Origin: Blastobasis lacticolella
Taxonomy: Eukaryota > Arthropoda > Insecta > Lepidoptera > Blastobasidae
Reading direction: 5' to 3'
DNA: 64,000 nucleotides
NCBI GenBank assembly: GCA_905147135.1
Contig: LR990046.1
Span: 12,740,501 to 12,804,500, forward strand
Shown one piece after another: positions 26,936 through 38,700 of this stretch. The translations under genes were made by a program, and so were the position numbers. The notes beneath the pieces are model-generated. The model did not search any database, was not told where the DNA came from, and saw only the letters and a program-made list of their open reading frames with translations. Every line of letters starts with the position of its first letter. Within the stretch, counting starts at the first letter, position 1.

Positions 26936-27264
26936 AAAAGATCCACAACGTAAGGATGAAGCGCTCACCCGGATCGTGTCTCCCGATGACGGTAAGCGGT
27001 CGGCGAAATGAAGTCGTGCAACTGCTTCGTACATTCTCCGAAATGCAACATGTAGACTTTTCATACAAAAGAGTTCATCGTAAGCGAGGTCCCCGTTATG
27101 TCTTATTTTTTTATTGCTCTAATTTTAAGGCGCGGTTAAAGGTTAAAAACAGTAAAAAATGCAGTCCCATAATTTTAATAACATTACTTTGTGTGCTTTC
27201 CCATATACAAATAATGACCCTAAGTTAAATAGACATATTCATAGACTGAATACATGTTTATATA

Positions 27265-28565
27265 TTAGGTTGGGGAAAAAGTCTTTTCGCATATAGTATG
27301 TATGAACTTGTAATAAAACCTCTTTGGCTATACTATTTGTACCTGGCTGGTTATGGTATCATTTAAAAGTTTAAATTTTAAAGAAGATAATTCCAAATTC
27401 AAATTATGAAAGTGCGTGTTTTTCATTTGTTTTTCTTACCGTTAAAATGAGTGAATCTAATGAAGAAATTAGATACATTTTAAAATTTTACTACAAAAAA
27501 GGTAAAAATGCAACGCAAGCCGCGAAAAAAATTTGCTATGTTTATGGACCTAATGCAGTGTCTGTGAGAGTAGCGCAAATTTGGTTTAAGCGTTTTCAAT
27601 CCGGAAATTTTGATGTCAATGATGCACGTCGCTCTGGTCGCCCTGTTACGGATAAAATGGATGCTATTTTTGAAAAAGTGGAGCAATATCGGCATATCAG
27701 TAGTTACGACGTAGCTGAAGAACTGGGAATTGACCACAAAACAGTTTTGGCCCATTTGAAAAGAAATGGGTAGACAAAAAAGCTCGATATTTGGGTACCT
27801 CACGAGCTCTCTGAAAGAAACCTAATAAACCGTGTACTCATTTGTGATTGTTTATTACGACGTAATGAAACCGACCCATTTTTGAAGAAATTGATAACTG
27901 GTAATGAAAAGTGGATCACGTACGACAAGAACGTGCGAAAAAGGTCATGGTCAAAGGCCGGTCAGGCTTCACAGACTGTGGCGAAACCCGGGTTAACTCG
28001 CAACAAGGTGATGCTGTGTGTGTGGTGGGATTGGAAGGGCATTATTCATTATGAGCTGTTACCACCAGGCAGGACCATCGATTCAGAACTCTACTGCGAA
28101 CAACTGATAAGATTAAAGCAAGAAGTTGAGATTAAGCAGCCGGAATTAATCAACAGAAGGGGTGTGGTTTTTCATCATGATAACGCTAGACCTCACACAT
28201 CTTTAACCACTCAGCAAAAAGTAAGAGAGTTTGGCTGTGAGGTGTTAATGCATCCGCCGTGTAGTCCTCACCTTGCACCTTCAGATTTCCACCTGTTTCG
28301 GTCTCTTCAGAATTCTTTAGGAAGTGTCAGGTTAGCATCACGAGAGGACTGCCAAAACTACTTGACGCAGTTTTTTGATCAGAAGCCCCAAAATTTCTAT
28401 AGCAATGGGATCATGTCCGTAGGGACATGTCTAGGTAGCTATAAGATGGCAAAAAGTTATCGAACAAAATGGTACCTACATACTTTAGTTAAATGTAAAT
28501 AAACTATATTAAAAAATGTTTTGAATTTTCATATAAAATGCGAAGAAACTTTCTCCCCAACCTAT
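27265..28565 (+). mobile_element. mariner element with TA target duplication
   Basis: 1.3-kb element bounded by TA dinucleotides (27263-27264 and 28566-28567). Left end TTAGGTTGGGGAAAAAGTCT and the reverse complement of the right end (TAGGTTGGGGAGAAAGTTTC) form imperfect inverted repeats of about 28 bp continuing into TTCGCAT. It contains a broken transposase gene. It sits directly against the deleted LINE at 28575, probably inserted in or beside it. Confidence 0.9.
27447..28502 (+). pseudogene. mariner transposase, interrupted
   Basis: The first open segment, 27447-27773 (108 codons), carries the N-terminal paired-like helix-turn-helix region (AVSVRVAQIWFKRFQSGNFD, then a second helix-turn-helix about GIDHKTVLAHL). 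A TAG at 27771-27773 and a nearby frame shift break it; reading resumes in another frame from about 27790 with the linker-like HELSERNL. The catalytic D,D34D residues are visible in the second segment: ITYD, FHHDNARPHTS and LAPSDFHLF; the usual PDLAPSD reads PHLAPSD. The C-terminus past GIMS is shifted by a small insertion. The element is therefore not autonomous, though it is fairly young given how readable it is. Confidence 0.88.
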
Positions 28566-28574
28566 TAATTTGAC

Positions 28575-31075
28575 TCGTTATAGTAACGCATTTTCATTTT
28601 TTGACATCAACAAATTTGTTGGCAATATTATTTGTACAAATGATACTTTGTATCAAGAAAAGTACAAAAAGTATATTGCTACATTGTTAGCTTATAATAT
28701 TAATTGTTATAACAATATTAGCGTAAGTAGGATTGACCAGACTCCTGTTCGTTATCATCTAAGAACAAAGGATGCTCTTTAAACTAGATTTTAAGACAAA
28801 AGAAAAGCCCAAGAATTGTTTACGATAAATTCACCAAAATATACAAGGTTTTTCTGGCAAAGAACATGAAATAAAATTATATTTAAAGAAAACTCATGTA
28901 GAAGTTTTATGTTTAACTGAGCACTGGCTGAGAGAATCTGAGATGTCATTTAATTTATCTAACTATAACATAATTAGTTGTTTTAATCGGAAATCTATTT
29001 CCCGTGGTGGTTCATTAATTGCAGTACGGCAAAATATTAAATCGAAGGACCGGAAAGACGTTGCTGGCCTTGTTTGCAATGAAAACTTTGAGATTTTTGA
29101 AAAAACTATGGAACAAGTTTTAGAAAGACTTTGTACGTGGAAATCGTTTGTGGAGACTTTAAAGTTAATTTACTAGAAAAAACAACTTTTAGTAAGAGAA
29201 TAATAAGCTTATTCCGTAGTTTTAATGTTAATTATGTATTTTTAGAGCTGACACGATGCACAGAATTATCAGCGACTTGCATCGACAATGTGTTCTGCTG
29301 TTGCGAGGTCAACGAAAAGGCTATTATAACTTTTACAAGATCTGACCATAGTGGACCATACGTTGTTTTTGATTTTACGGAACAAAGTAATATCAATTAA
29401 ATAAATACGAGACCTCAAAGGAGAATTGAACACTTCAAACAAGCCTTATAGGAGACCATTGCCGGCCTTTGTCTTGATTCTCATGACCCAAACATTATAT
29501 TTTCTGATATGTTCAATTCTGTCAATAATGTTTATCAAAGTGTTTTTACGCAAAAAATTATAAAATGTAACTGTAAATCTAAATTTAGTGATTGGGCTAC
29601 TTTAGGTATCCGCAAAAGCAGAGATAGAATGTTTGAACTATACGGTCAGCGAGCTTATTGCCATGATAAAGATTTTGTAGAATATGTCAAAAAATATTCA
29701 AAAACGTTTAAGAAAGTTTGTCCAATGGCAAAATCACAGCACTATAAGAAAATTATATGTTCATATTATTATATTAGACGGGACTTGGACGCGACGTACC
29801 TTTATGATTTGTTTTCCCGACGTTTCGGTAGGGTTACACCCACCGTGGACCACCCACCGTGGACCACCATAAAGGTACGTCGCGTCCAAGTCCCGTCTAA
29901 TATAATAATATGTGTAAAGAACGCGAGTTTAGTTTGAAACAAATTATATGTTCGTTTTCAAACAAGGCTGAGACTGTGTGGAATGTAATAAATAACGAAG
30001 CAGGGAAAACAAAGCCTCGTGATACAAATTATGAAATTAAAACAGAAACCGTTACTAGTACCGCAAATAAAGTAGCAGAGTTGTTTCAAACATTTTTTAC
30101 CTAAATGCCGATTAAAACTACCTCACTGCTAAACTCATGAACAATTAGTGCAGAAAACTTGTTAAAAGAAAATATAGGTGCCTGTGAAAATGACTTTTGC
30201 TATTCCAAAGTACTCGTAGATGCTAAAACTATCATTAAAGCTTTTAAAAGCATTTAGTTGAAAAACACGGAAGATATTTGGGGAATGTCAGTCTGTATAT
30301 GTACAATAAGTACTGTTGTTGATATTTTAACACCGTTTATGCTTGCGTCAAAGTAGGAGTTTTTCCCATGAAAATCAGCAAAGTGCTGCCATTATTCAAA
30401 TTTGTCTTAAACTTAACAACTTTGTCTTAAACTCTAAAAAAAACAAAATGCGTTCATTTTTGCCTCCCTAATGTACAAAGTAATCAATGTTATGTTATAT
30501 TAGATAAAACGCAACTCGAGTTGGTAGAGAAAACTACTTTCTTAGGCGTTAATATAGATTCAAAAATTCAATGGGGCTCACATATTGAATCATTGGCTAG
30601 TAGGTTAAGTTCGGCTGCATTTGCCGTTTGGCGAATAAGGAGGCTAACGGATGTGAATACAGCTAGATTAGTTTATTATAGTTATTTTCATAGTATTATG
30701 TCGTACGGCATCATACTATGGGGCAAGTGTGCCGATAGTGACATCATATTCAAACTACAAAAACGAGCTGTAAGAGCAATAATTACGTCGACGTGATTCG
30801 CTCAAAGAATTGTTTAAAGAAATTATATTTGATAATATTATGTATGTTAGAAAGCATATTACCCAATTTGCTAAAAATACTGATATTCATAATGTCAATT
30901 TAAGAAACAAGAATAAAGTGGTAACACCGTTGTTCAGACTTAGTAAAGTAAATTCATCTTTCATAGGTAACTCTATAAGATTTATTTTATCTGAATGTAT
31001 TCTTAATTTCCCTGAATCACAATTTAAAGAAAAGGTAAAAATAACTTTAATGAAAAAAGCCTATTATTAAATTGA
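28575..31075 (+). mobile_element. Degenerate, internally deleted non-LTR retrotransposon (Jockey-like)
   Basis: Frames of one element are scattered over three phases. About 28820-29390 resembles an apurinic endonuclease domain (LTEHWLRES; later CIDNVF and SDHSGP). 29500-30110 resembles the linker before reverse transcriptase (KSRDRMFELY; ETVWNVINNEAG). 30240-30420 resembles the first RT blocks (VDILTPF...KISKVLPLFK). The catalytic RT core with the YADD box is missing. 30521-31070 is the post-RT part (KTTFLGVNIDSKIQWGSHIE; RLVYYSYFHSIMSYGIILWG; KLQKRAVRAI). Premature stops are numerous. A small foldback element interrupts it at 29762-29912. Confidence 0.75.
29762..29912. mobile_element. Small foldback MITE inside the LINE
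   Basis: Two perfectly complementary 44-bp arms (29762-29805 and 29869-29912), each with the core GACGGGACTTGGACGCGACG, flank a 63-bp centre that contains a 14-bp direct duplication (CACCGTGGACCACC). The arms have no mismatch, so the insertion is recent relative to the decayed LINE around it. No coding capacity. Confidence 0.75.
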
Positions 31076-31972
31076 TGAATATATTAATGACAAAAATGTA
31101 TGGTGTACGACTAGCTCTTTGAAATAGGAAGTTATTTATATATTTATAGAATAGTCATTGAATAACAAATATTTTTTAAATATGTACGGCATTGGCAGTG
31201 CATGCTCACTTAAAAGTCTGCCTGGTGGTGGCGTGGGGGGGTTGGGTCGTTCTCTTCCCTCAAATATGGTTGAATTGGACGATAGCTGGGTCCTGCGTCA
31301 TGCTCGTGAACGGGTGCTGCCTTGGTGGATTGGCCTGCTTTTGCTGTACCAGTTTTATTTTTAGTAGATTGACCGATTCGTAGAGGTTCACATAATATTC
31401 CAATCAAGATAGGCTCACTCAAATTAAATTGACAAATGTATTAATGCAATGTAATCATATTTAAATGTACCTGTGGGTTTCTTGCCGTTTCTTTTTCCCA
31501 CAGATGGTCATTTTCCTAACTGAAGCGGCATACTGACAGACAGACGACATTCTTTTTACTTATTTGTTCCGAGCTCAGGGGGCGACGCGAGTAGGCCGGC
31601 TGGTGCGTGCGGGTGCTCGCGCCGGCGGGCTGGCTGGGGCCGGGCAGGTGCCGCACATGATTCGCCTAGGCGGTTATGTGCGTGGCGTGTATCGGTGCCC
31701 GGTATCTCGCCGGAGTGAGCCCTCGTACGCGCTGATCGGTCTGCATGCGTCGCCCCCTACCTGGATGAGCTCGCTTAACTTTCCCTTTATTTTCCGTTAG
31801 ATTTTTGACTTTTGAAAAGAGATTAATTAACGTAATCCTAATTCAATAAATACTTTTTCATTTTCATATCAAACATACAGCCACTAAAATTAAGACATCT
31901 TAAATGTATAAAAGAGTTCAACGCGATAACTGACTCGTTGATGTCTTTTGTATCGAAATAATAATATTTTGT

Positions 31973-32006
31973 AAAACGAATATTAAAATTTTTTAATATT
32001 CGTTTT
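31973..32006. repeat. Perfect hairpin, 16-bp stem
   Basis: AAAACGAATATTAAAA, TT, then its exact complement. It lies just right of the dead LINE and left of the retroelement fragment at 32050. Confidence 0.7.
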
Positions 32007-32049
32007 TTTTTGAGCGTGAAATGGATAAATTTATTTACACATATCAACT

Positions 32050-32300
32050 AAAATTTAAGTAAATATGTACAATAAAAAGGAAAAGAATTTAAGTAATTTA
32101 AAATATGTAAAAAATTTGGGCCGTGTGGAAGCGTACCCAAGATGCTGGCAGCATTACCTCTCTGAATAGCAATGCTTATTCTTTGTGCGAGGTAGCTGCC
32201 AGGTCTTCGGTCACCCTGTGGTGTCGACCAATTTCTTCGTAAGTTCTCTGTACTAAGAGAGCGCCCCGGGGCCCCACGGTCTCGGGCCAAATGCAACAAA
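32050..32300 (-). mobile_element. Probable retrotransposon-derived C-terminal fragment
   Basis: A minus-strand frame of about 80 codons contains [20 protein letters not shown] and SILGTLP, a pattern I associate with the C-terminus of lepidopteran retroelement polyproteins. No second domain is visible and the family is unresolved. It lies about 400 bp upstream of the first QRICH2-like coding exon. Confidence 0.35.
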
Positions 32301-32708
32301 ATTGTATTGGGTGCCGATGCCCCGGTATTTCACTATTTTTTGCTTTTCAGCTGTCTCAGCTTAGATGTAATTAAAATTATGTGTATAGATTACTATTGCT
32401 CTAATTTTGAGCCTGGTTAAAGGGTTTATGCCACAGAGCAGAAAAAATTGCCGTGAAGTTGGCTATTCAAACTGTTTTGGTTAATGTTAATCTACTTGAT
32501 AGGATGACGTTTTTCAAAATAACGAAAAAGACTCCTTTATTTTTAAAGCATTGCGAGTGATGAGGTCTCATATTGCAAAAAAAGTAAACCAATGGATCGG
32601 TCAACTGTCAACAATTTTATATATATAAATTATTGATAAATATACTATAATATTTATTCTAATCATTTATTTTTCTAGGTATTTAAATTAATTTACGACA
32701 CTACAATC

Positions 32709-35700
32709 ATGTCTGGTAAGTCCTTGTGTGTGTAAGCTATCGACGAACCTAAAACCAAGTGTCTGTAAATCTGTTACGTTCTCTAGATAAAACACCGTAA
32801 ACTGTGTGGTGGACATATACTGGATGTAGAGTAATTCTTAGCAAAAGTTCAGGCAACAAAGAGTTAGCAATACAACAATACAGGCAATTTTTCTTACCTT
32901 CCATAATTGGAGGGTGAGACAGTATAGAAAATATATTGATTCGAGACTGATCCTACTCAGACCTATCCACGCCTACGTACGCCGAATGGCAACTCACAGC
33001 CGAACATAAGGAGATACTTTAATGTAATATCTATTTTACCTGTGCTACCACAAATAAATAAGATTAAATTAAATTGAATCCATTTCCTGTCCATCGGAGG
33101 TCCGCAGTCATCTACCACTAGCAATTAATCCCTCTTTGCGACACACGTGTCGTTGATTTGAAACTATATTTGTAGTCCCGCGATTTCGATTTCGGGTACC
33201 AGTTTTTGTGTTTTTCGTACATTATACTTTAAATACCTCCATCCAAATATAACCCCCCTATCCTCTGGGGGTGTCCACGACCAAAATGGCTACCCTATGT
33301 CAGCTAGGTTCTATTTGGTGGACCGGCTTACCTTGTTCCTCATTAAGCAATAAAAAAATATATACCTAGGTAGTTTATGTTACCTATTGCAAGAATAAAA
33401 GAAGATGTACCTATGAAAAGAGTTGTGGATATATGCGAGTTGTGTCAGGACAGAGCAAAGTGGCGGTCCACATTCTCTGCCTACCGCACCTGTGGGATAC
33501 AGGCGTGAGCTTTATGTATTGCTTTATAGCTTTATATATACTATATATTTAGCATTTATAGCTTTATATATTGCAATTAAACCATTGATACAATTATTGA
33601 AACTATTCTCAGCGATTGTGGTGAGCATAGGCGAGATGATCGATTTGTCTATCGGCACACCGGAGGTAAGCATTACTTTACTGCCATTTGTTGTTTCGTG
33701 TATTCAGTAGCTGAATATTCAGTATTTGAATTTACTACTGAAAATCTTAAAACTTTTTTAACACTCAAATCTAATTTTACGTTCTAATGGAATCATTAAT
33801 TTTCTAATTAAGTCTAAACCGTGCTATGACATTGAACAAACCTAAAGACTCTTCTTCTTAGGTCACCACCACCCTGTCCCTTATTTGATCACTTCAATAA
33901 ATGTCCCTGGTGATTCCTGATCACAGTTTATGTAAATCTGTGTGTTCGATTTACTAGATAGCACATAGTTAAATTTAATAGATGGGCACAGGCTTGAGGA
34001 ATGACAAATCCTCACATATCGTTTCACAATCGTTCGCCTGATATTCAGTAGTGAAATGAACCTGAGACTAAAATACTTATACCGGGTCAAAAAGCATTTT
34101 TCACATTCAAATTCTCCCCGAGAGACGAGTCCCAATTCTAAACGGGCAATATTTAATTTTTTTACTGCAATATTACTACAACTCCTGGGATGCCGGCATC
34201 CATTGCCAGCCATATTTCCTATTGTTGATTCTGCCGCAGTCTATTGTTGTAGCACAATGCGTCTTTTTCTACTCGGCATAAGTTTGCCTGGAGTGCTGAA
34301 GTAATTATGTTGCCCGTTACGACCATTGCCTACGATCATGACCGAACCACTTAACAGATTCCATGCGCGAGCGTAGCTACATCGCTCTGTAGAAGGTTTT
34401 GTATGCAGAGCTTTCCAGCACAACTATACAGACTACAGCAGCTGGCAACTGCCCACGACCGCAAATGGAACTTGAATAAGTACCATTAACCCTATCACGC
34501 TAGGTGGGCGTTGTGGACTTCAACATGCTCCAAACGGTGCTGCACTGCATAGCTCAACAGTTGCACATCGAGCACAAAGTGGTGGAGCTTCGCGGCAGTC
34601 TGACGGACCTCCCGGAGCGGCTTGACAACGTGCAGACTGTAGCCATCAGCGAGTTCATCGTCGCTACCCATGATCCGTTTTCGGGTGACGAGAAGGTTAG
34701 TATTTGCAACTACAATCCGAACCAGTATTAGATCCCTTGATTGACTACCTGAGTATCTAGTACTGAGTATCGTTACGCACATTATAATATATCATCACAG
34801 CCCATATCAGTCCCATACCTCTCCCACGAAAGGTGAGGTCATTGCCATGATGTCCACGTTTGGCAGGCGGGTTGGAGATCGCAGTGTTATAAATATAACT
34901 ATGGAAAAGGCTGCTGCCCATTTTCCAGTCTATGAAGACTCTAGATCTTTTGCCTTGAAAACATTAGTCGTCTTGTACGACACCCACGAGTGTAAGGGGT
35001 TGGTGCTATTCTACTCGGCCGGACACCACACGGCTAATATATAAAGGGTGTCCCAAAATTAACGCAAGATTTGAATTAAATAGAAATCACAGTTTTTAGT
35101 CTTTTGATTGTATTTGATAGTAAATTATTGAATCATAAAGTACATAGGATAGGGTTATTTATGGAATAACACATCGGGCAAATGGCCTCCACAGCTTTGC
35201 ATACACATACACACTCATTTGTCGAAATTTTCCATGACAATTCTACATAAATGTTGCCGAATTTCGTTGATGCAACGTTGAATCTCCTCCTTTAATGCGC
35301 GCGTGGTTGTGGGCTTGTTGACATAGACCTGTGATTTTAAATAACACCATAAAAAGAAATCTAATGGTGTTAAATCACACGATCTAGGGGGATCAACTCT
35401 GATCACCGAAACGAGAGAGTACCTGGTTTGTCACCGACACTCTCGCGCACTGCTTCGATATTGTCATTTGAACGACTTGTTTTTGAACGACCAGTGTGTT
35501 TGGCGTCTCCAACAGATCCTGCCTCCCGGAATTTTTCAATTAATCTCTTCACAGTTGACGAAGTTAAAACAGTATTCCGACCATTTTTGCATGAAATTTT
35601 CGAACTGCGGCCGCCAAGCTTTCATTATTTTTAAAATAATGTTCAATAATGAAGACACGTTGTTCTATTGTGTAACGCTCTATTCTTACTAACCCTAAAC

Positions 35701-38700
35701 TGTCAGCTGTCGCTTTGTTTTTTTAGGGTTGTCAACACTTTACTGCATAAATGGCGGCAAATTCAAATCTTGCGTTAAATTTGGGACACCTTTAGCAGAG
35801 CGTAATGCTTTTCGCACACATTTGTCGCCTCTATGATACATGCGATGCGTATTATAGGTTCAATACTTCGTGCGAACCTAACTTTTGACTTTGTTCAATG
35901 TCGGACGACCCGAGTTATCGACGCCTAGACCGTCTGGGACTGTGGAGAGATGTTGCCTCGGTGTGTATCTTTTACGGCTTATATCACGGGGAGTGTTCTC
36001 ACTGAGGACTTGTTTGGGCTAGTAGGTACGTACTTACCTAATGCCGAGTCGCACCGCCGCATCATCCGCCACAAATTAAAGTTCTATCTGTACCACTTAA
36101 AATCTGTTCAGGTTCCTCTGTTAACAGACCCCGGGCCCTCGCGCGCAGGAGATCAACCGGGATATTGACGCCAAAATGATTATTGAAATATAAAAATAAA
36201 GCGACTCTCTTCCAACATTTCAGCCACCTCCATACTCCGAAGAAGGTTACACATATAAAGAAGTCACCAGCCGTGGCACCCGGCACGGTAAGTTTGGAAT
36301 AGGTACCTTGCGCCTAGTTAACTATAGGCTAATATTCTTAACCGATATTCTGAACCGTATACTTTTTCTTTTGCAGATGGTCCAAATGAGGAAAGTATAT
36401 TGGTTGGTAAGTGTTACACAAGTATAGTATTAGATAAGTTAACTTGAAAGCACTAATTACAAGATAAAAAATATTTAAGTATCTCTATAATTTTCAGTTG
36501 AACGTATGAAAAAATCCAGTCAGAGTAAGTAACTAAAAGAAAACAGGTACCTAATTATTTGCCATATAAATTCCATAATTATTAATTGAACACCTTTTTA
36601 CTGCCATAGTATTTCCCCCGAGTCCGCCCCATGTTACTCCGAGCGGACTGGGCCTCGTGCCTGGCGGAATAACGCCCACCTGGTTCGGAGGCGCCGCGGG
36701 GCCCAACGCCGCGACCGCGGTTCCACAGCGCACGCAACATACAGAAATAAAAGGTCTGATAAGCGAGGTCGATGCTGCGATTGGCGGGATTAGCGGGACT
36801 GGCGGGATAAGCGGAACTGGCGGGGTTGGCGGGACAACTGGGCAAGCTGATGAACCAGATGCACCTGCCGACGGAGGGGAGGAAGAGGAGGTAGCACAAG
36901 ATACGTCGCCCGGTGAAGAAGTAGGGGACACGACAGAAGATTGGGAAACGGGACAAGATGCGGAAGGGGGACAAGAGGTCGCAACTACCAAAACGGCTCG
37001 AGGGGGACAGGGAAAGACGGGAAAAGGAGGACAAGCGGGCGCGGCGGGACAAAAAGGAGGACCAGGACAACCTTGGACGTCCGGTCAAAAACTGTCTATC
37101 GTGACGCTGAGCAAATTTAACATGTTGGCAAATATTGTACGCGATTTGGAAGAACGCGTGTACGGGAGCATACCTAAAAGCAACGAAGTGCTTGAAGAAT
37201 TAAGGTTAATATATTTTACTAAAGTACCTACCTACTTAATAATATAATATGTTGTGCCAATAATTACCTATTTTCGGATCCAGGTCAGGTCGCAAATCTA
37301 TAACGGACATGTGGACTTCACTGAACATGTCTGCCCGACTGGAGGCCGCCGAGGAGTCCATCACCAAACTGAGCTCGCTGTTGCAGGAATTGATAAAAGA
37401 CACTGATTATTTACAGAGACGGTTCTCCAAAACGTTAGTACATAACTAAATACTTTCATAGTACTGAGCAATTGGAGTCTAACTCGTTACTCGTAAATTC
37501 CGCATAGACTAACATATTCAAAATCCTGCACTGTAGCCAGAGTAATGTTTAAACTTAACAGTATATCCCTGCAAACCTCTTAAACAATGTCCTTGACGGC
37601 GCAGTATCTCTACAAATTATAAATTAAGGCTAATTTTCCCCCACGAAGTCAAAAAATGCACAAAAAGTTTCCAGGCTTTAGACACTTACCTACTTGTATT
37701 TTCAGCTCTGCAAAAGCAATCGCTAACACGTTAAGCGGGATGGGCAAAGGCGGTCGTGGATGGGGCAAAGTCACGGGTTCACTACCCACCGAGCTCATGG
37801 TGCCGACCTGCCCTCCCGACAGCCAACCCTGCTACGACGACCTCACCGAGATATTTGACCACCTCAATCGGATGCAAGCAGACATCGACAACGTCGCCCT
37901 CACCCTGAGTGTCCTTATGGATCGAATGGGCATACGTGAGTAGGCCGCAATGGCTCCAGGCAGCTCATTAAACTGTGGCACGAGCCTCACACCTTACCAC
38001 GTAGCAAATACAAATTAGGAATTTTGCTTCTAAGCTTCAGGCGCTTCTCTGACGGTCTGTTAGAATTACTGACGCACTAATAATGACAACCACTGGACAA
38101 ATAAACTTTAAATGTGCCCAGAGAACTTCAAGGAGAATAAGTTAAAATTGTTGAAAAGAATAAAATACAAAACTGGTAGATTGCGATAGAAATCGCGAAA
38201 ATCGAAAAGCTAGATTTGATTACCAATCTTTTTTTGTGTACGTCCAACTGCTTTACAGTAGAAATAAAACAAAACTCACGCAAAGGGGTCAGTTAACTCC
38301 CATCGACTGTTCAACACCTAAACAGTTTATTATGCTTACCTAACACAATTATTATTCTGCACAGCTTATCCACCTGACGAAAGTAGTGGTACTGAAGGCA
38401 CTGCCGCCACTGGGGCAGGCGCCGGAGCAGGGGCAGGCGCAGGCGCTGGAGCAGGGGCGGGTGCTGGAGCAGTTGCAGGGGCAGGTGCTAAAATAGGCGC
38501 AGCGGCCATCGCCGGCGCCCTACAATTGCCGATGGCGAGACCGTGCACAGGCGTCGCGCTTGGCGGTTAGCTCAAACAGATTACGCTTCAAATTCGTTCA
38601 CTTGTGATAAGTTTTTAGGATTAGGTTCACGCGTCTTTGTACCTCATCGTCATCATCAAGTCAGCCGTACAACGTCTACTGGTGAAATAGGCCTAAACAA

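Larger units (their letters stand above)
31076..32708. other. Interval between the LINE and the QRICH2-like gene
   Basis: Contains a GC-rich block at 31570-31770 (function unknown), a hairpin at 31973-32006, a retroelement scrap and, at 32677-32678, an acceptor-like TTTCTAG upstream of the first coding exon, suggesting that the QRICH2-like gene has an upstream non-coding exon. Confidence 0.4.

Noticed and set aside
36551..37088. Long minus-strand open frames of 146 and 168 codons
   Set aside because: They mirror the GC-rich repeat-coding exon 36610-37204 on the plus strand, whose splice phases fit the gene.
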